From assembly GCA_028285415.1 (NCBI GenBank), contig JANQPF010000033.1:1-64000 (forward strand): 64,000 nucleotides of DNA. The letters are read 5' to 3'. A program made the position numbers and the translations under genes. The notes beneath the pieces are model-generated. The model did no database searches. It was not told the DNA's origin and worked only from the letters and a program-made list of their open reading frames with translations. This DNA is from Pseudomonadales bacterium. GTDB lineage: Bacteria; Pseudomonadota; Gammaproteobacteria; Pseudomonadales; Azotimanducaceae. Shown here piece after piece: positions 1-8,802 of the stretch. Numbering within the stretch: the first letter of the stretch is position 1; every line of letters starts with the position of its first letter.

Positions 1-614
1 CCCCGCGGCCGGCGTTCGTGGCGCTTGGCGTGGACGTTCTGCCGACGGCGCTTGATCCGGCGGATAGCCTCGATCTTGTCATTGACGGGCGGGGCGAACG
101 GTTTGCCCATGTCATCGTGTATCCGTACCGCGAATGTGAGACGTTGGAAGCGAAGCTGCGCGGCCCCGACTGTCTGGCCGTCATGACTGAAGCGGGACGG
201 CGGATTGCAGCCCGGCATGCCGAGGCGGATGACATCTGGGGGATTCACAGCGACGGCGCGCCGCACAACGTCTTTGCGGACTGGATGTGGTTCGACTTTG
301 CGAGCCCCCACGTGACAGCGGATGCGGCGCTCGCCCGGGCTAACGAGGTGTGGCGTTTTCTCTGCGGTGCGCTGGCATTGCACTCTAGCCTGGCATTCGA
401 CAAGACGCTGGTGGCTGCTTTCTGCGAAGGTTACGGCGACCGGCACATTCTCGAGCGCCTCCGTGAGGATCGCCGCGGCGTGCCGGTCTGGCCGCGCATG
501 CTTGCACAGCCGGTGGCGTTAATCCGCCTGCTGTCGGGTAACGGCAGGCAGCTGACGCGGCCGCGGGCCTGGCGTGCGCTGAACGCCTGGCTCGAGGGTG
601 CGGGGTTTCGGTGA
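1..614 (+). CDS. Kinase-like protein, C-terminal part (5' end outside window)
   Basis: The reading frame is open from the left edge (codons begin at base 3), so the start lies upstream; about 200 residues are visible. The segment IHSDGAPHNVF, followed about 10 residues later by WFDFA, resembles the catalytic loop (HxDxxxxN) and metal-binding Asp of protein-kinase-fold small-molecule or LPS-sugar kinases. That assignment is inference from two short motifs; I do not recognise the family. It converges on the methyltransferase gene with a 6-base gap. The GTG at base 18 is probably internal, because the frame continues upstream without a stop. Function unknown; a surface-polysaccharide kinase is one possibility given the LPS genes further right. 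Confidence 0.55.
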   Translation, partial: PRPAFVALGVDVLPTALDPADSLDLVIDGRGERFAHVIVYPYRECETLEAKLRGPDCLAVMTEAGRRIAARHAEADDIWGIHSDGAPHNVFADWMWFDFASPHVTADAALARANEVWRFLCGALALHSSLAFDKTLVAAFCEGYGDRHILERLREDRRGVPVWPRMLAQPVALIRLLSGNGRQLTRPRAWRALNAWLEGAGFR

Positions 615-620
615 TCTCGC

Positions 621-1331
621 TCAGCGGCGGCAGAGCAGCAGCTTGCGCTTGCTCTGGCCAGGGTCGTCGTCCGAGGTTTCGCTGCACATGGTGACGCTGC
701 CATAGGTGGCTTCGAGGAACGCAATCTGCTCCTGCTGCTGCTCGACTTTGCCGTTCGACTCGAAGAGGAGGTGCTCGGCGTTCTCGTGACAGTAGCGGAC
801 CACGTCGCGCCAGTTCTCGATCCACATGGCGACCGACAGCAGAAAGCAGATGTCGAGCGGCTGGTCCGGCAGCAGATCGCTAATGTATTCGAGGTTCTCG
901 TCCTCCAGGTTGAAGACAAAAAAGTCGGTGTTGGCTGACCGGTTGTACGCGCGAATCCGGTTCGCCACGTTGATCATTCTGCTGTCGTAGTCGATGCCCA
1001 CGCCGTGCGCAATCTGGTCGGCGATGGCGTGGATCATGCCGCCCTGGTTGCAGCCGATGTCGAGCACGGTTTTACCGCTGAAGTCGTAGTCGACCTTGGC
1101 AAAGCGCATGGTCGGGTCGCGCTGGCCCCGGAACTCGCGCCCGTTGATGTTGAACGAGTGGTAACCGACGTCGTACTGCACGCCGTCGTAGCTCGAGCCG
1201 CTCTTCTTGGTGTAGTTCAAGAGGTTGAGGATTTTCCGGGTGCCGCGGTCGAGACCGTCTACCTCGGCGGCCTCGATGTCCATCCGGGGGGCGGGTGCCG
1301 GCTTCTCTTTGCGTTTCTTGAATAGCTTCAT
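621..1331 (-). CDS. Class I SAM-dependent methyltransferase
   Basis: A 236-residue protein with a lysine-rich N-terminus and a Rossmann-type methyltransferase core. Motif I is VLDIGCNQGG near residue 92, followed by an acidic post-II position in GIDYDS and a hydrophobic strand FLLSVAMWI. This is the SAM-binding pattern of class I enzymes; the substrate cannot be read from sequence. The ATG lies 6 bases beyond the stop of ilvD, so the two are probably co-transcribed (argA-ilvD-this gene). It faces the kinase-like gene tail to tail. The family is uncertain, and a small-molecule or glycan methyltransferase is likelier than an RNA enzyme because no RNA-binding domain is visible. Confidence 0.75.
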   Translation of the reverse strand: MKLFKKRKEKPAPAPRMDIEAAEVDGLDRGTRKILNLLNYTKKSGSSYDGVQYDVGYHSFNINGREFRGQRDPTMRFAKVDYDFSGKTVLDIGCNQGGMIHAIADQIAHGVGIDYDSRMINVANRIRAYNRSANTDFFVFNLEDENLEYISDLLPDQPLDICFLLSVAMWIENWRDVVRYCHENAEHLLFESNGKVEQQQEQIAFLEATYGSVTMCSETSDDDPGQSKRKLLLCRR

Positions 1332-1337
1332 GGGGGC

Positions 1338-3020
1338 TCAGTCCTCTCCGAGGTACTTGTCCGTGACCGCACCTTCGCTGGCGCTGGCGACGAGCTTCGC
1401 GTATTTCGCAAGGGTGCCGCGGGTTGCGTACGGTGCCGGGCGTTGCCAGGCTTGTTTGCGCGCGGCAAGCGTTGCGTCATCGACGTGCAAGGTAATCTCT
1501 TGGCTCACCGCGTCCACGGTGATCTCATCGCCGTCTTCGATGAGCGCAATCGGTCCGCCGTCGTAGGCTTCCGGGGTGATGTGGCCAATTACGAAGCCGT
1601 GCGACCCGCCGGAGAAACGGCCGTCGGTGATGAGCGCCACCTGGTCGGACATGTCGCGGCCGTTTAGCGCGCTGGTGGGGCTCAGCATCTCGCGCATGCC
1701 CGGACCGCCGCGGGGGCCTTCGTAGCGCACCACCACAACGTCCCCTGGGAATACTTCGCCGGACATGATGGCGGACATGGCCGCTTCTTCGCCGTGGTAG
1801 CAGCGTGCCTTGCCGGTGAACGCGAGCCCTTCGTGGCCGGTGATCTTGGCGACGGCGCCTTCCGGAGCGAGGTTGCCACGCAGGATGACGAGGTGACTGT
1901 CGGGTTTGATGGGGTCGGAGAGCGGCCGGATGATTTTCTGGCCCTTCGGATAGTCTTCGACGTCGGCGAGGTTCTCCGCGATGGTTTTGCCGGTCACGGT
2001 GAGGCAGTCGCCGTGCAGGAGGCCTTCGTTCAGTAGCGTTTTCATGAGCGGCTGGATGCCGCCGATTTCGATGAGCTCGCTCATCGCGTACACGCCAGCC
2101 GGGCGCATGTCCGCGAGTACAGGTACGCGTTCGCCGACGCGGGTGAAGTCGGCGAGCTCGAGCGGAATGCCGGCGGCGTGGGCAATGGCAAGGAGATGCA
2201 GCACCGCGTTGGTGGAGCCCTCTAGCGCAATGGAGACCGTGATGGCGTTTTCGAACGCTTCGCGGCTGAGGATATCGCTGGGTTTGATGCCGAGCTTGAT
2301 CAGGTTCCTGACCGCCGCGCCGGCGCGGAAGCTGTCGAGCCGCTTGGCCTCACCGACGGCGTTCTGCGCGGAGGAGTTCGGCAGCGAGAGGCCCATGGCT
2401 TCGAGCGCCGAGGCCATAGTGTTGGCCGTGTACATGCCGCCGCACGAGCCCGGACCGGGGATGGCGGTGGCTTCCACTTCCTTGAGCTCAATATCCGAGA
2501 TCTTCTGCGCCGCGTGTTTGCCGACAGCTTCGAAGACCGAGACGATGTCACGGCGGTCTTCGCCCGGCAGGATGGTGCCGCCGTAGACGAATACCGCGGG
2601 ACGGTTCAAACGCGCTATGGCCATGCCACAGGCAGGCATGTTCTTGTCGCAGCCGCCGATGGCCACAAAGCCGTCGAAGCCCTGGGCGCCGACCACCGTT
2701 TCGATGCTGTCCGCAATCACTTCCCGGGAGACGAGCGAGTAGCGCATGCCGGGCGTGCCCATGGAGATGCCGTCCGAGACGGTGATCGTGTTGAAGAGCA
2801 CGCCTTTGCCGCCCGCTTCGTCCGCGCCGCGCAACGCCTCGTCGGCAAGCTTGTTGATGTGCATGTTACAGGGCGTCACCATCGACCAGATTGAGGCCAC
2901 GCCAATCTGCGGCTTCTTGAAGTCTTCTTCAGTAAAACCTACCGGATACAGCATCGCCCGGCTGGGCGCCTGCTCCACCCCGTCGACGACTATCGATGAA
3001 TACTCCCGCTCGTCTGCCAT
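1338..3020 (-). CDS. ilvD: Dihydroxy-acid dehydratase
   Basis: A 560-residue enzyme of valine, isoleucine and pantothenate synthesis that dehydrates 2,3-dihydroxy-isovalerate and -methylvalerate. Family signatures are clear: SMVTPCNMHINKLA near residue 45, GFVAIGGCDKNMPACGMA near 117, GSCGGMYTANTM near 190, and the C-terminal TDGRFSGGSHG. The three cysteines are the expected Fe-S ligands. Its length matches the shorter branch of the family (about 560 rather than about 615 residues), which in studied members carries a [2Fe-2S] cluster; cluster type here is inference. It lies 52 bases downstream of argA on the same strand, with the methyltransferase 6 bases further on. Confidence 0.95.
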   Translation of the reverse strand: MADEREYSSIVVDGVEQAPSRAMLYPVGFTEEDFKKPQIGVASIWSMVTPCNMHINKLADEALRGADEAGGKGVLFNTITVSDGISMGTPGMRYSLVSREVIADSIETVVGAQGFDGFVAIGGCDKNMPACGMAIARLNRPAVFVYGGTILPGEDRRDIVSVFEAVGKHAAQKISDIELKEVEATAIPGPGSCGGMYTANTMASALEAMGLSLPNSSAQNAVGEAKRLDSFRAGAAVRNLIKLGIKPSDILSREAFENAITVSIALEGSTNAVLHLLAIAHAAGIPLELADFTRVGERVPVLADMRPAGVYAMSELIEIGGIQPLMKTLLNEGLLHGDCLTVTGKTIAENLADVEDYPKGQKIIRPLSDPIKPDSHLVILRGNLAPEGAVAKITGHEGLAFTGKARCYHGEEAAMSAIMSGEVFPGDVVVVRYEGPRGGPGMREMLSPTSALNGRDMSDQVALITDGRFSGGSHGFVIGHITPEAYDGGPIALIEDGDEITVDAVSQEITLHVDDATLAARKQAWQRPAPYATRGTLAKYAKLVASASEGAVTDKYLGED

Positions 3021-3072
3021 GATTCTCTCTCGTTGCTCTCTTCTTTCGCGTTTCTTGCGCTGGTGTTTTTCG

Positions 3073-4365
3073 TTACAGCGGCTTGCGCATCACTACGGAA
3101 TTGCGCTGCCAGTTATACAGGGATTGCTTGCGCTCGGGCAGCGTGTCGGGCTCTGCCTCGATGAACCCCTGCTCGGTGAACCAGTCCCGGGTTTTGGTGG
3201 TCAGGACAAAGAGCGTATCGGCGCCTTCGTTGCGGGCCTGATTTTCCGCTGCTTCTAGAAGGGTTCTGCCGATGCCCGCGCCGCTGCGCTTGCGATAGCT
3301 TTCGTGCACGACAACGCACGCGAGCTCCGCCTGGTCGTCGTAAGCGTAAACCGCGCAGCAGCCCACCACCACCCCGTCGATGGCGGCAACCATGAAGTTC
3401 CCGACCTCCTGCTCCAGGCGATCGCGTTCGCGCCTTACCAGGACGCCAGCCTCTTCGAGCGGGCGGATCATCTCCACGATGTCCGTGACGTCTTCGAGCT
3501 CCGCCTGGCGGATCCCTTTGCGCGGCGTGGGCACAATCTGGGTGCCCACCCCCTCCGCGGTGAATAGCTCTGCCAGGAGCGCGCCGTCGTCGACGTAGGA
3601 GACGAGATGCGCTTTGTCCACGCCGTCGACGACGGCCTGGCCGAGCCACCCGAGGTCAGACGCAATGTCGGGCTCGGCGGTTGCCGCATATGCGCTGAGC
3701 TCTGCGGGCGTAAACGTGCTCACCCGCTCGCTGCGCTCATCGCCGAGATACGATTCCGCGCTGAAGACAATCAGCTTGTCCGCGTCGAGCGCGGCGGCCA
3801 TGTGTGCGGCAAGCTCCGCCGCCGCGAGGTTGAACGCCTGCCCGGAAGGTGAGTACCCCGCCGGGGATTGCAGGACCAGGGCGCCGCTGTCGAGTGCGGC
3901 ACTGACGCGCTGCTTTTCGACGCGTCGCACGCTGCCGGTGAAGCCGTGATCCACGCCGTCGACAATGCCAAAAGGCTGGGCGATGACAAAGTTGCCGGAA
4001 ACTACGGGCACCTCGACATTGTGCAGCGGCGTGTTCGGCAGTCCGGTGGAGAAGAGCGCTTCGAGGCGGCTTCTGAGCTGGCCGTGCACCGCGCTGATGG
4101 TCGACATGGCGGAGGCGTCGGTCACGCGCCGGTGGTTGTGATAGAACGATTCGGGCAGCGCGTGCTCAATCTGCGGGCGCGCGCCGTGCACCAGCACCAG
4201 CCGCACGCCGAGGACGTGCAGGAGTGCCAGGTCGTGGACAATGTTGGTCAGGTTCACATGCGCCTGGGCTTCGCCAGGGAGGAGCACAACAAACGTCTTG
4301 CCGCGGTGTGCGCTGATGTACGGGGTGGAGCCTCGGAACCACCGGGCGTAGGCGTTCGTTTCCAT
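3073..4365 (-). CDS. argA: N-acetylglutamate synthase (amino-acid N-acetyltransferase)
   Basis: A 430-residue bifunctional-architecture ArgA. The N-terminal amino-acid-kinase domain includes GKTFVVLLPGEAQ and LVLVHGARPQIE (residues 22-70) and serves as the arginine-sensing part. The C-terminal GNAT domain (from about residue 285) has ELACVVVHESYRKRSGAGIG as the acetyl-CoA loop and TDTLFVLTTKT-like strands near the end. It makes N-acetylglutamate, the first step of arginine synthesis. Length agrees with the Pseudomonas/E. coli type. It is the first gene of a probable minus-strand operon with ilvD. Its upstream region is the 424-base gap shared with the divergent secretion ATPase gene. Confidence 0.93.
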   Translation of the reverse strand: METNAYARWFRGSTPYISAHRGKTFVVLLPGEAQAHVNLTNIVHDLALLHVLGVRLVLVHGARPQIEHALPESFYHNHRRVTDASAMSTISAVHGQLRSRLEALFSTGLPNTPLHNVEVPVVSGNFVIAQPFGIVDGVDHGFTGSVRRVEKQRVSAALDSGALVLQSPAGYSPSGQAFNLAAAELAAHMAAALDADKLIVFSAESYLGDERSERVSTFTPAELSAYAATAEPDIASDLGWLGQAVVDGVDKAHLVSYVDDGALLAELFTAEGVGTQIVPTPRKGIRQAELEDVTDIVEMIRPLEEAGVLVRRERDRLEQEVGNFMVAAIDGVVVGCCAVYAYDDQAELACVVVHESYRKRSGAGIGRTLLEAAENQARNEGADTLFVLTTKTRDWFTEQGFIEAEPDTLPERKQSLYNWQRNSVVMRKPL

Positions 4366-4789
4366 GAGCGTTAGTGGCGGCTCGCGGGTCGGATCAACCG
4401 TTTGCTGGGAGAGCCGTCAAGCCGGTTGGCAAATTGGTTGAGCATGCGCGACACGCCGTGCCGTGCGGTGAACGAGGCGCTCACGGTCGGCCGTCGGCCG
4501 CAGGTGGCCGGCAGATCGTCAAATGGCGGTAACGCATGCATGTTATGTGTCAAAACTCGCGAACAGCGCGCAGAACGCGTCACCGCGTTGTGCGATCCTG
4601 TTCACCTTTGTGGTGGTGGAAAGCGCCCGCCATTGTAGGCGAAGCGCACGCATAAGGCACCTAAGTCACTCAATTAGTTAGTCTTTTTGCGCGTGTGAAA
4701 GCGTTCAAATCCGCCGGTGTTATCGCTTGCAAATCCGCGACTTAAGCACATACTGCGAGATTCGATGTTAAGCATTCAGGGACAAATGC
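4366..4789. other. Intergenic region between divergent argA and gspE/pilB-like gene
   Basis: About 420 bases with no convincing gene; short open frames here lack start context and family resemblance. It must hold the promoters of both flanking genes. The nonamer CAAATCCGC occurs twice (near 4706 and 4731). A weak sigma70-like candidate for the rightward gene is TTGCAA at 4727-4732 with ATACTG at 4750-4755, but the -10 match is poor. No terminator or riboswitch-like structure was recognised. Confidence 0.4.
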
Positions 4790-6745
4790 GTGGCCAGTTC
4801 TGAACCGTCCCAGACGTTGCAGGCTGTGAAGGACACAGTGACTGAGGGCACGACGGAAGCATCCGCCGTAGACGCGTCTGCGTCCGCGGGGCCCGTTGCC
4901 GCGCCCGCGAGTGCCACCACGCCGGAAGTTGAGCTGACCCGGCGCCGCGGTTTCGGCGGCAACATCTTCGACAACACCACCGAGCAGCTCCTCGACCTGC
5001 CGATTCTGCTTGAAGCGCTGGTGGAAGACGGCTTCATCGGTCAGCGCCAGGCGGAAGACATCCTCATTGCGCCGCGCACGAAAAAAGAGCTCAACATGCA
5101 CCCGCTCGAGATCATTGCGGGCAAGGAGCTCGAGAACCGCAACGACCCGGGCAAGGTCCTCGATCTCGAGACGATGACGCTATGGCTGTCCCAGCGCTCG
5201 GGCCAGCCCTACGTGCGCATCGACCCGCTGTCGATCAACGTCAACGCGGCCACAGAGGTGATGAGCTACGCGTTTGCCCAGCGCCACAATATTCTCGCCA
5301 TTGACGTGGCGGACGACCACGTGGTCATCGCCAGCGCCCAGCCCCACATGTTCCAGTGGGAGACGATGCTGACACAGACGCTGCGCGGCCGGCGTATCCG
5401 CCGCGTGGTCTGTAATCCGGCGGACCTGAACCGCTACCAGCTCGAGTTCTACACCATCGCGCGCTCCGCGGCGAAAGCCGAAGAGTCGGGCATGGAAGTC
5501 TCCACCATCACCAACTTCGAGCAGATGCTCGAGCTGGGGTCGATGAAGTCGCCGGAGGCGAACGACGCCCACGTCGTCAACATCGTCGACTGGCTCCTGC
5601 AGTATGCGTTTGATCAGCGGGCGAGTGACATTCACATCGAGCCGCGCCGTGACAAGGGCCTCATACGCTTCCGCATCGATGGCGTGCTGCACCATGTTTA
5701 CGAACTGCCGAGTCTCGTGAACGCGGCGGTCACCAGCCGGCTCAAGATTCTCGGCCGCATGGACGTTGCGGAAAAACGCCGCCCGCAGGACGGCCGGGTC
5801 AAAACCAAGACCCAGGACGGCCAGGAAATTGAGCTGCGTCTGTCGACGCTGCCGACCGCGTTCGGCGAGAAGATGGTCATGCGAATCTTCGACCCGGAAG
5901 TTCTCTTGAGAAGCTTCCAGGAGCTAGGGCTCACGGGTGAAGACTACAAGCGCTGGCACCACATGACCCACGTGCCCAACGGCATTGTGCTGGTGACGGG
6001 TCCCACCGGTTCCGGTAAGACGACGACGCTCTACAGCACGCTGAAGCAGCTGGCGACCGATGAGGTGAACGTCTGCACCATCGAAGATCCGATTGAGATG
6101 GTGGAGCCCACCTTCAACCAGATGCAGGTGCAGCACAACATCGACGTCTCGTTCGCCTCCGGCGTGCGCGCGCTCCTGCGCCAGGACCCGGACATCATCA
6201 TGATTGGTGAGATCCGCGATCTCGAAACGGCGGAGATGGCGATCCAGGCGGCGCTGACCGGCCACCTCGTGATCTCGACGCTCCACACGAACGATGCGCC
6301 GACCGCCGTCACCCGGATGCTGGATCTCGGCGTGCCGCCCTACATGATCAAAGCCACGGTGCTCGGCATCATGGCGCAGCGCCTGGTGCGCACGCTCTGC
6401 CCGCACTGCAAGGTGGAAGAAGAGGTGGACGTGGAAGCCTGGCGGCTCCTCACCACCCCGTTCAAGGTGAAGCCGCCGAAGAAAGTGTTTGCGCCGCAGG
6501 GTTGTCTCGAGTGTCGCGACACGGGCTATCTCGGCCGGATGGGTATTTACGAAATTCTGCCGATGACAAACAAGATCCAGAGCCTCATCTCGTCCGAAGC
6601 GGATCTCGACGCCATCAAGAAGGCGGGTTTTGCCGAAGGCATGCGTACGCTGCGTCTGTCCGGCGCGCAGAAGGTTGGCGCCGGCAACACGACCATTGCC
6701 GAGGTGCTCAGGGTCTCCCCCGCGTCGCAGGAGTCCTACACCTGA
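4790..6745 (+). CDS. GspE/PilB-family secretion or pilus assembly ATPase
   Basis: A 651-residue hexameric-type assembly ATPase. An Ala/Ser-rich N-terminus (residues 1-45) is followed by an N-terminal regulatory region (about 60-230), then the N2D and RecA-like domains. Walker A is GPTGSGKTTTLY near residue 403; the Asp box is CTIEDPIEMVEP; Walker B is LRQDPDIIMIGEIRDLETAE; the His box is HLVISTLHTNDA. A zinc-type tetracysteine is present as CPHC and CLEC about 40 residues apart. These fit GspE (type II secretion) and PilB (type IV pilus extension). No gspF/pilC, secretin or prepilin peptidase is adjacent, so the system served is unknown. The start is the GTG at 4790; the ATG at 4786 is out of frame. 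A FimX-like gene and a pilin in the same window make a pilus role attractive, but this is inference. Confidence 0.88.
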   Translation: MASSEPSQTLQAVKDTVTEGTTEASAVDASASAGPVAAPASATTPEVELTRRRGFGGNIFDNTTEQLLDLPILLEALVEDGFIGQRQAEDILIAPRTKKELNMHPLEIIAGKELENRNDPGKVLDLETMTLWLSQRSGQPYVRIDPLSINVNAATEVMSYAFAQRHNILAIDVADDHVVIASAQPHMFQWETMLTQTLRGRRIRRVVCNPADLNRYQLEFYTIARSAAKAEESGMEVSTITNFEQMLELGSMKSPEANDAHVVNIVDWLLQYAFDQRASDIHIEPRRDKGLIRFRIDGVLHHVYELPSLVNAAVTSRLKILGRMDVAEKRRPQDGRVKTKTQDGQEIELRLSTLPTAFGEKMVMRIFDPEVLLRSFQELGLTGEDYKRWHHMTHVPNGIVLVTGPTGSGKTTTLYSTLKQLATDEVNVCTIEDPIEMVEPTFNQMQVQHNIDVSFASGVRALLRQDPDIIMIGEIRDLETAEMAIQAALTGHLVISTLHTNDAPTAVTRMLDLGVPPYMIKATVLGIMAQRLVRTLCPHCKVEEEVDVEAWRLLTTPFKVKPPKKVFAPQGCLECRDTGYLGRMGIYEILPMTNKIQSLISSEADLDAIKKAGFAEGMRTLRLSGAQKVGAGNTTIAEVLRVSPASQESYT

Positions 6746-6804
6746 GCAAGCGGGCGAAGCTCCCCTCCGTTTACTGAATTCGAACGCCGTTTGTGGTGCA
6801 ATAC

Positions 6805-6829
6805 CGCGCCAGCGCAGCGCGCCTTTTTT
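6805..6829 (+). terminator. Possible rho-independent terminator after the ATPase gene
   Basis: Arms CGCGC (6805-6809) and GCGCG (6817-6821) enclose a 7-base loop and are followed by CC and a run of six T. It lies in the 135-base gap between the ATPase stop and ilvE. The stem is short, and the GC-rich repeats allow alternative pairings, so this is a moderate candidate. Confidence 0.35.
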
Positions 6830-6880
6830 GGGTGAATCACGCGCGGCGTTGCAGTAAGAAGCAGAGAGAAGAACAAGTCG

Positions 6881-7813
6881 ATGACGGACCCCAATTTCGC
6901 CAACCGCGACGGTTGGATCTGGATGGATGGTGAGCTTGTGCCCTGGCGTGACGCCAAGGTGCACGTGCTGACGCACACCCTGCATTACGGGCTTGGCGTA
7001 TTCGAAGGGGTGCGCGCCTACAACACGCCTGCCGGACCCTGCGTGTTTCGCCTGCAGGAACATACCGAGCGGCTCTTCAACTCGGCGCACATTCTGGGCA
7101 TGACCATTCCATACACGCCGGCGGAAGTGAACGCGGCGCAGGTGGAGGTGTTCAAAGCCAACGGCCTTGATGAGGGGTATCTGCGGCCGATGGCGTTTCT
7201 CGGCTCCGAGGCGATGGGCCTGAGAGCCCAGGGCCTGACCGTGCATCTGTCGATTGCCAGCTGGCCGTGGCCGGACTACATGGATGCAGACAGCCGGGAG
7301 AAAGGCATCAAGGTGCGCACGTCCTCCTACACGCGCCACCACGTCAATATCACGATGTGTAAAGCCAAGTCGAACGGCAACTACATCAACTCGATCCTGG
7401 CCCTGCACGAGGCGCTCGACAGCGGTTGCGACGAAGCGCTGCTGTTGGACAACGAAGGCTACGTGGCGGAAGGCAGCGGCGAGAACATTTTCCTCGTCAA
7501 GAACGGCGTCTTGCACACGCCGGAGCTGACCTCCTGTCTTGCCGGGATCACGCGCGACACCGTGTTTGCCCTGGCGGATGAGCTCAATCTCGACATTCGC
7601 GAGCGGCGCATCACGCGGGACGAGGTATACATTGCCGACGAGGCGTTTTTCACCGGTACCGCAGCGGAGGTGCTGCCCATCCAGTCGCTCGACGGGCGCA
7701 TCATCGGCGACGGCAAGCGCGGTCCCATTACCAAACAACTGCAGACCGCGTACTTCGATCAGGTGCGCGGACGGCGCTCAAGCTTCCCCGAATGGCACAC
7801 GCCGGTGCAGTGA
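6881..7813 (+). CDS. ilvE: Branched-chain amino-acid aminotransferase
   Basis: A 310-residue PLP-dependent fold-type IV transaminase that interconverts Val, Leu and Ile with their 2-oxo acids. Near the N-terminus are WMDGELVPW and LHYGLGVFEGVRAY. The PLP-lysine segment is CKAKSNGNYINSILA (near residue 160), and the signature EGSGENIFLVKNG and AEVLPIQSLDGR follow. A Shine-Dalgarno-like AGAGAGAAGAA precedes the ATG. Its stop overlaps the waaF start, so the LPS-core genes are likely co-expressed with it. The same ilvE-waaF order is known in Pseudomonas. Confidence 0.95.
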   Translation: MTDPNFANRDGWIWMDGELVPWRDAKVHVLTHTLHYGLGVFEGVRAYNTPAGPCVFRLQEHTERLFNSAHILGMTIPYTPAEVNAAQVEVFKANGLDEGYLRPMAFLGSEAMGLRAQGLTVHLSIASWPWPDYMDADSREKGIKVRTSSYTRHHVNITMCKAKSNGNYINSILALHEALDSGCDEALLLDNEGYVAEGSGENIFLVKNGVLHTPELTSCLAGITRDTVFALADELNLDIRERRITRDEVYIADEAFFTGTAAEVLPIQSLDGRIIGDGKRGPITKQLQTAYFDQVRGRRSSFPEWHTPVQ

Positions 7814-8802
7814 AAGCGCTGCTTGTTGCCCCCGCCTGGGTCGGTGACATGGTCATGGCTCATACCCTGGTGCAGTGCCTTGTGCGACGCAACGAGAGCC
7901 TCGAGCTGCACGTGGCGGCGCCCCCGGCGACCGCCCCCCTGGCTGAGCGCATGCCTGAAGTCAGTCGCGTACACGTTGCCGAATTTGCGCACGGTGAGCT
8001 CAACTTGATTGAGCGCCGCGCCATGGGCAAGGCCTTGAAGGCGCATGGCTACGACGTGGCCTATGTGCTACCGAATTCCTGGAAGTCCGCGTTGGTGCCC
8101 TTTTTTGCAGGGATACCGCGGCGCGTCGGCTGGCACGGTGAGGCTCGCTATGCGCTCCTGAACGATCGGCGCCAGCTCGACGAGGACCGCTACGGCCTCA
8201 TGATCGAGCGTTTCATGGCGCTGGCTGACGACAGGGGCCAGTTGCCGGACCGGCCATATCCCGAACCTCGTCTCAGCGTGGACGCAGAAAATCTTCAGCG
8301 TGTGTTGGCAGAGTTGTCATTGACACCGGGCAACGTGCTCGCGCTCTGCCCCGGGGCGGAGTTTGGCGCCGCGAAGAAGTGGCCGGCGGAGCACTATGCG
8401 GAAGTGGCGCGCCATCATCTGCAGCAGGGCGGTCAAGTTTGGCTTCTCGGCTCCCCGAACGATCGCGATGACTGCGTTGTCATCGCAACGCTTGCGCCGG
8501 GCGCGGTCAACCTGGCCGGCAGGACGCAGCTGGTCGATGCGCTGGATCTGCTGTCGGTCGCCGATCAGGTCATCTGCAACGACTCCGGCCTCATGCATGT
8601 GGCCTGCGCGCTGGGCCGGCCGACGCTGGGGATTTTTGGCTCGACCTCAACGGCGTTTACGCCGCCGCTGGGCGGACAGGCGCGCGTCGCCGCGCTCGAG
8701 ATGGACTGCCGCCCCTGTTTTCAGCGCGAGTGTCCGCTCGGCCACCTCAACTGTCTGCGCACGCTGACCCCGGCGATGGTGCTCGAGAGGCTCGCCGCCT
8801 GA
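7810..8802 (+). CDS. waaF: ADP-heptose:LPS heptosyltransferase II
   Basis: A 330-residue GT9 enzyme that adds the second L-glycero-D-manno-heptose to the LPS inner core at the cytoplasmic face. Visible motifs are LLVAPAWVGDMVMAHTL at the N-terminus, ALCPGAEFGAAKKWP near residue 178, and the nucleotide-sugar loop CNDSGLMHVACALGRPTLGIFGST near 255. The C-terminal CRPCFQRECPLGHLNC cysteine cluster is typical of WaaF. I chose the GTG at 7810, which overlaps the ilvE stop as GTGA and begins exactly at the conserved start of the family. An in-frame ATG six codons upstream would add residues not expected in the family. waaC overlaps its stop. Confidence 0.93.
   Translation: MKALLVAPAWVGDMVMAHTLVQCLVRRNESLELHVAAPPATAPLAERMPEVSRVHVAEFAHGELNLIERRAMGKALKAHGYDVAYVLPNSWKSALVPFFAGIPRRVGWHGEARYALLNDRRQLDEDRYGLMIERFMALADDRGQLPDRPYPEPRLSVDAENLQRVLAELSLTPGNVLALCPGAEFGAAKKWPAEHYAEVARHHLQQGGQVWLLGSPNDRDDCVVIATLAPGAVNLAGRTQLVDALDLLSVADQVICNDSGLMHVACALGRPTLGIFGSTSTAFTPPLGGQARVAALEMDCRPCFQRECPLGHLNCLRTLTPAMVLERLAA

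Noticed and set aside
5924-7738. Long open frame on the minus strand (about 600 codons) across the ATPase and ilvE genes
   Set aside because: It is antisense to two clear genes, is rich in Arg/His/Gly as expected of a GC-rich shadow frame, and shows no family motif.
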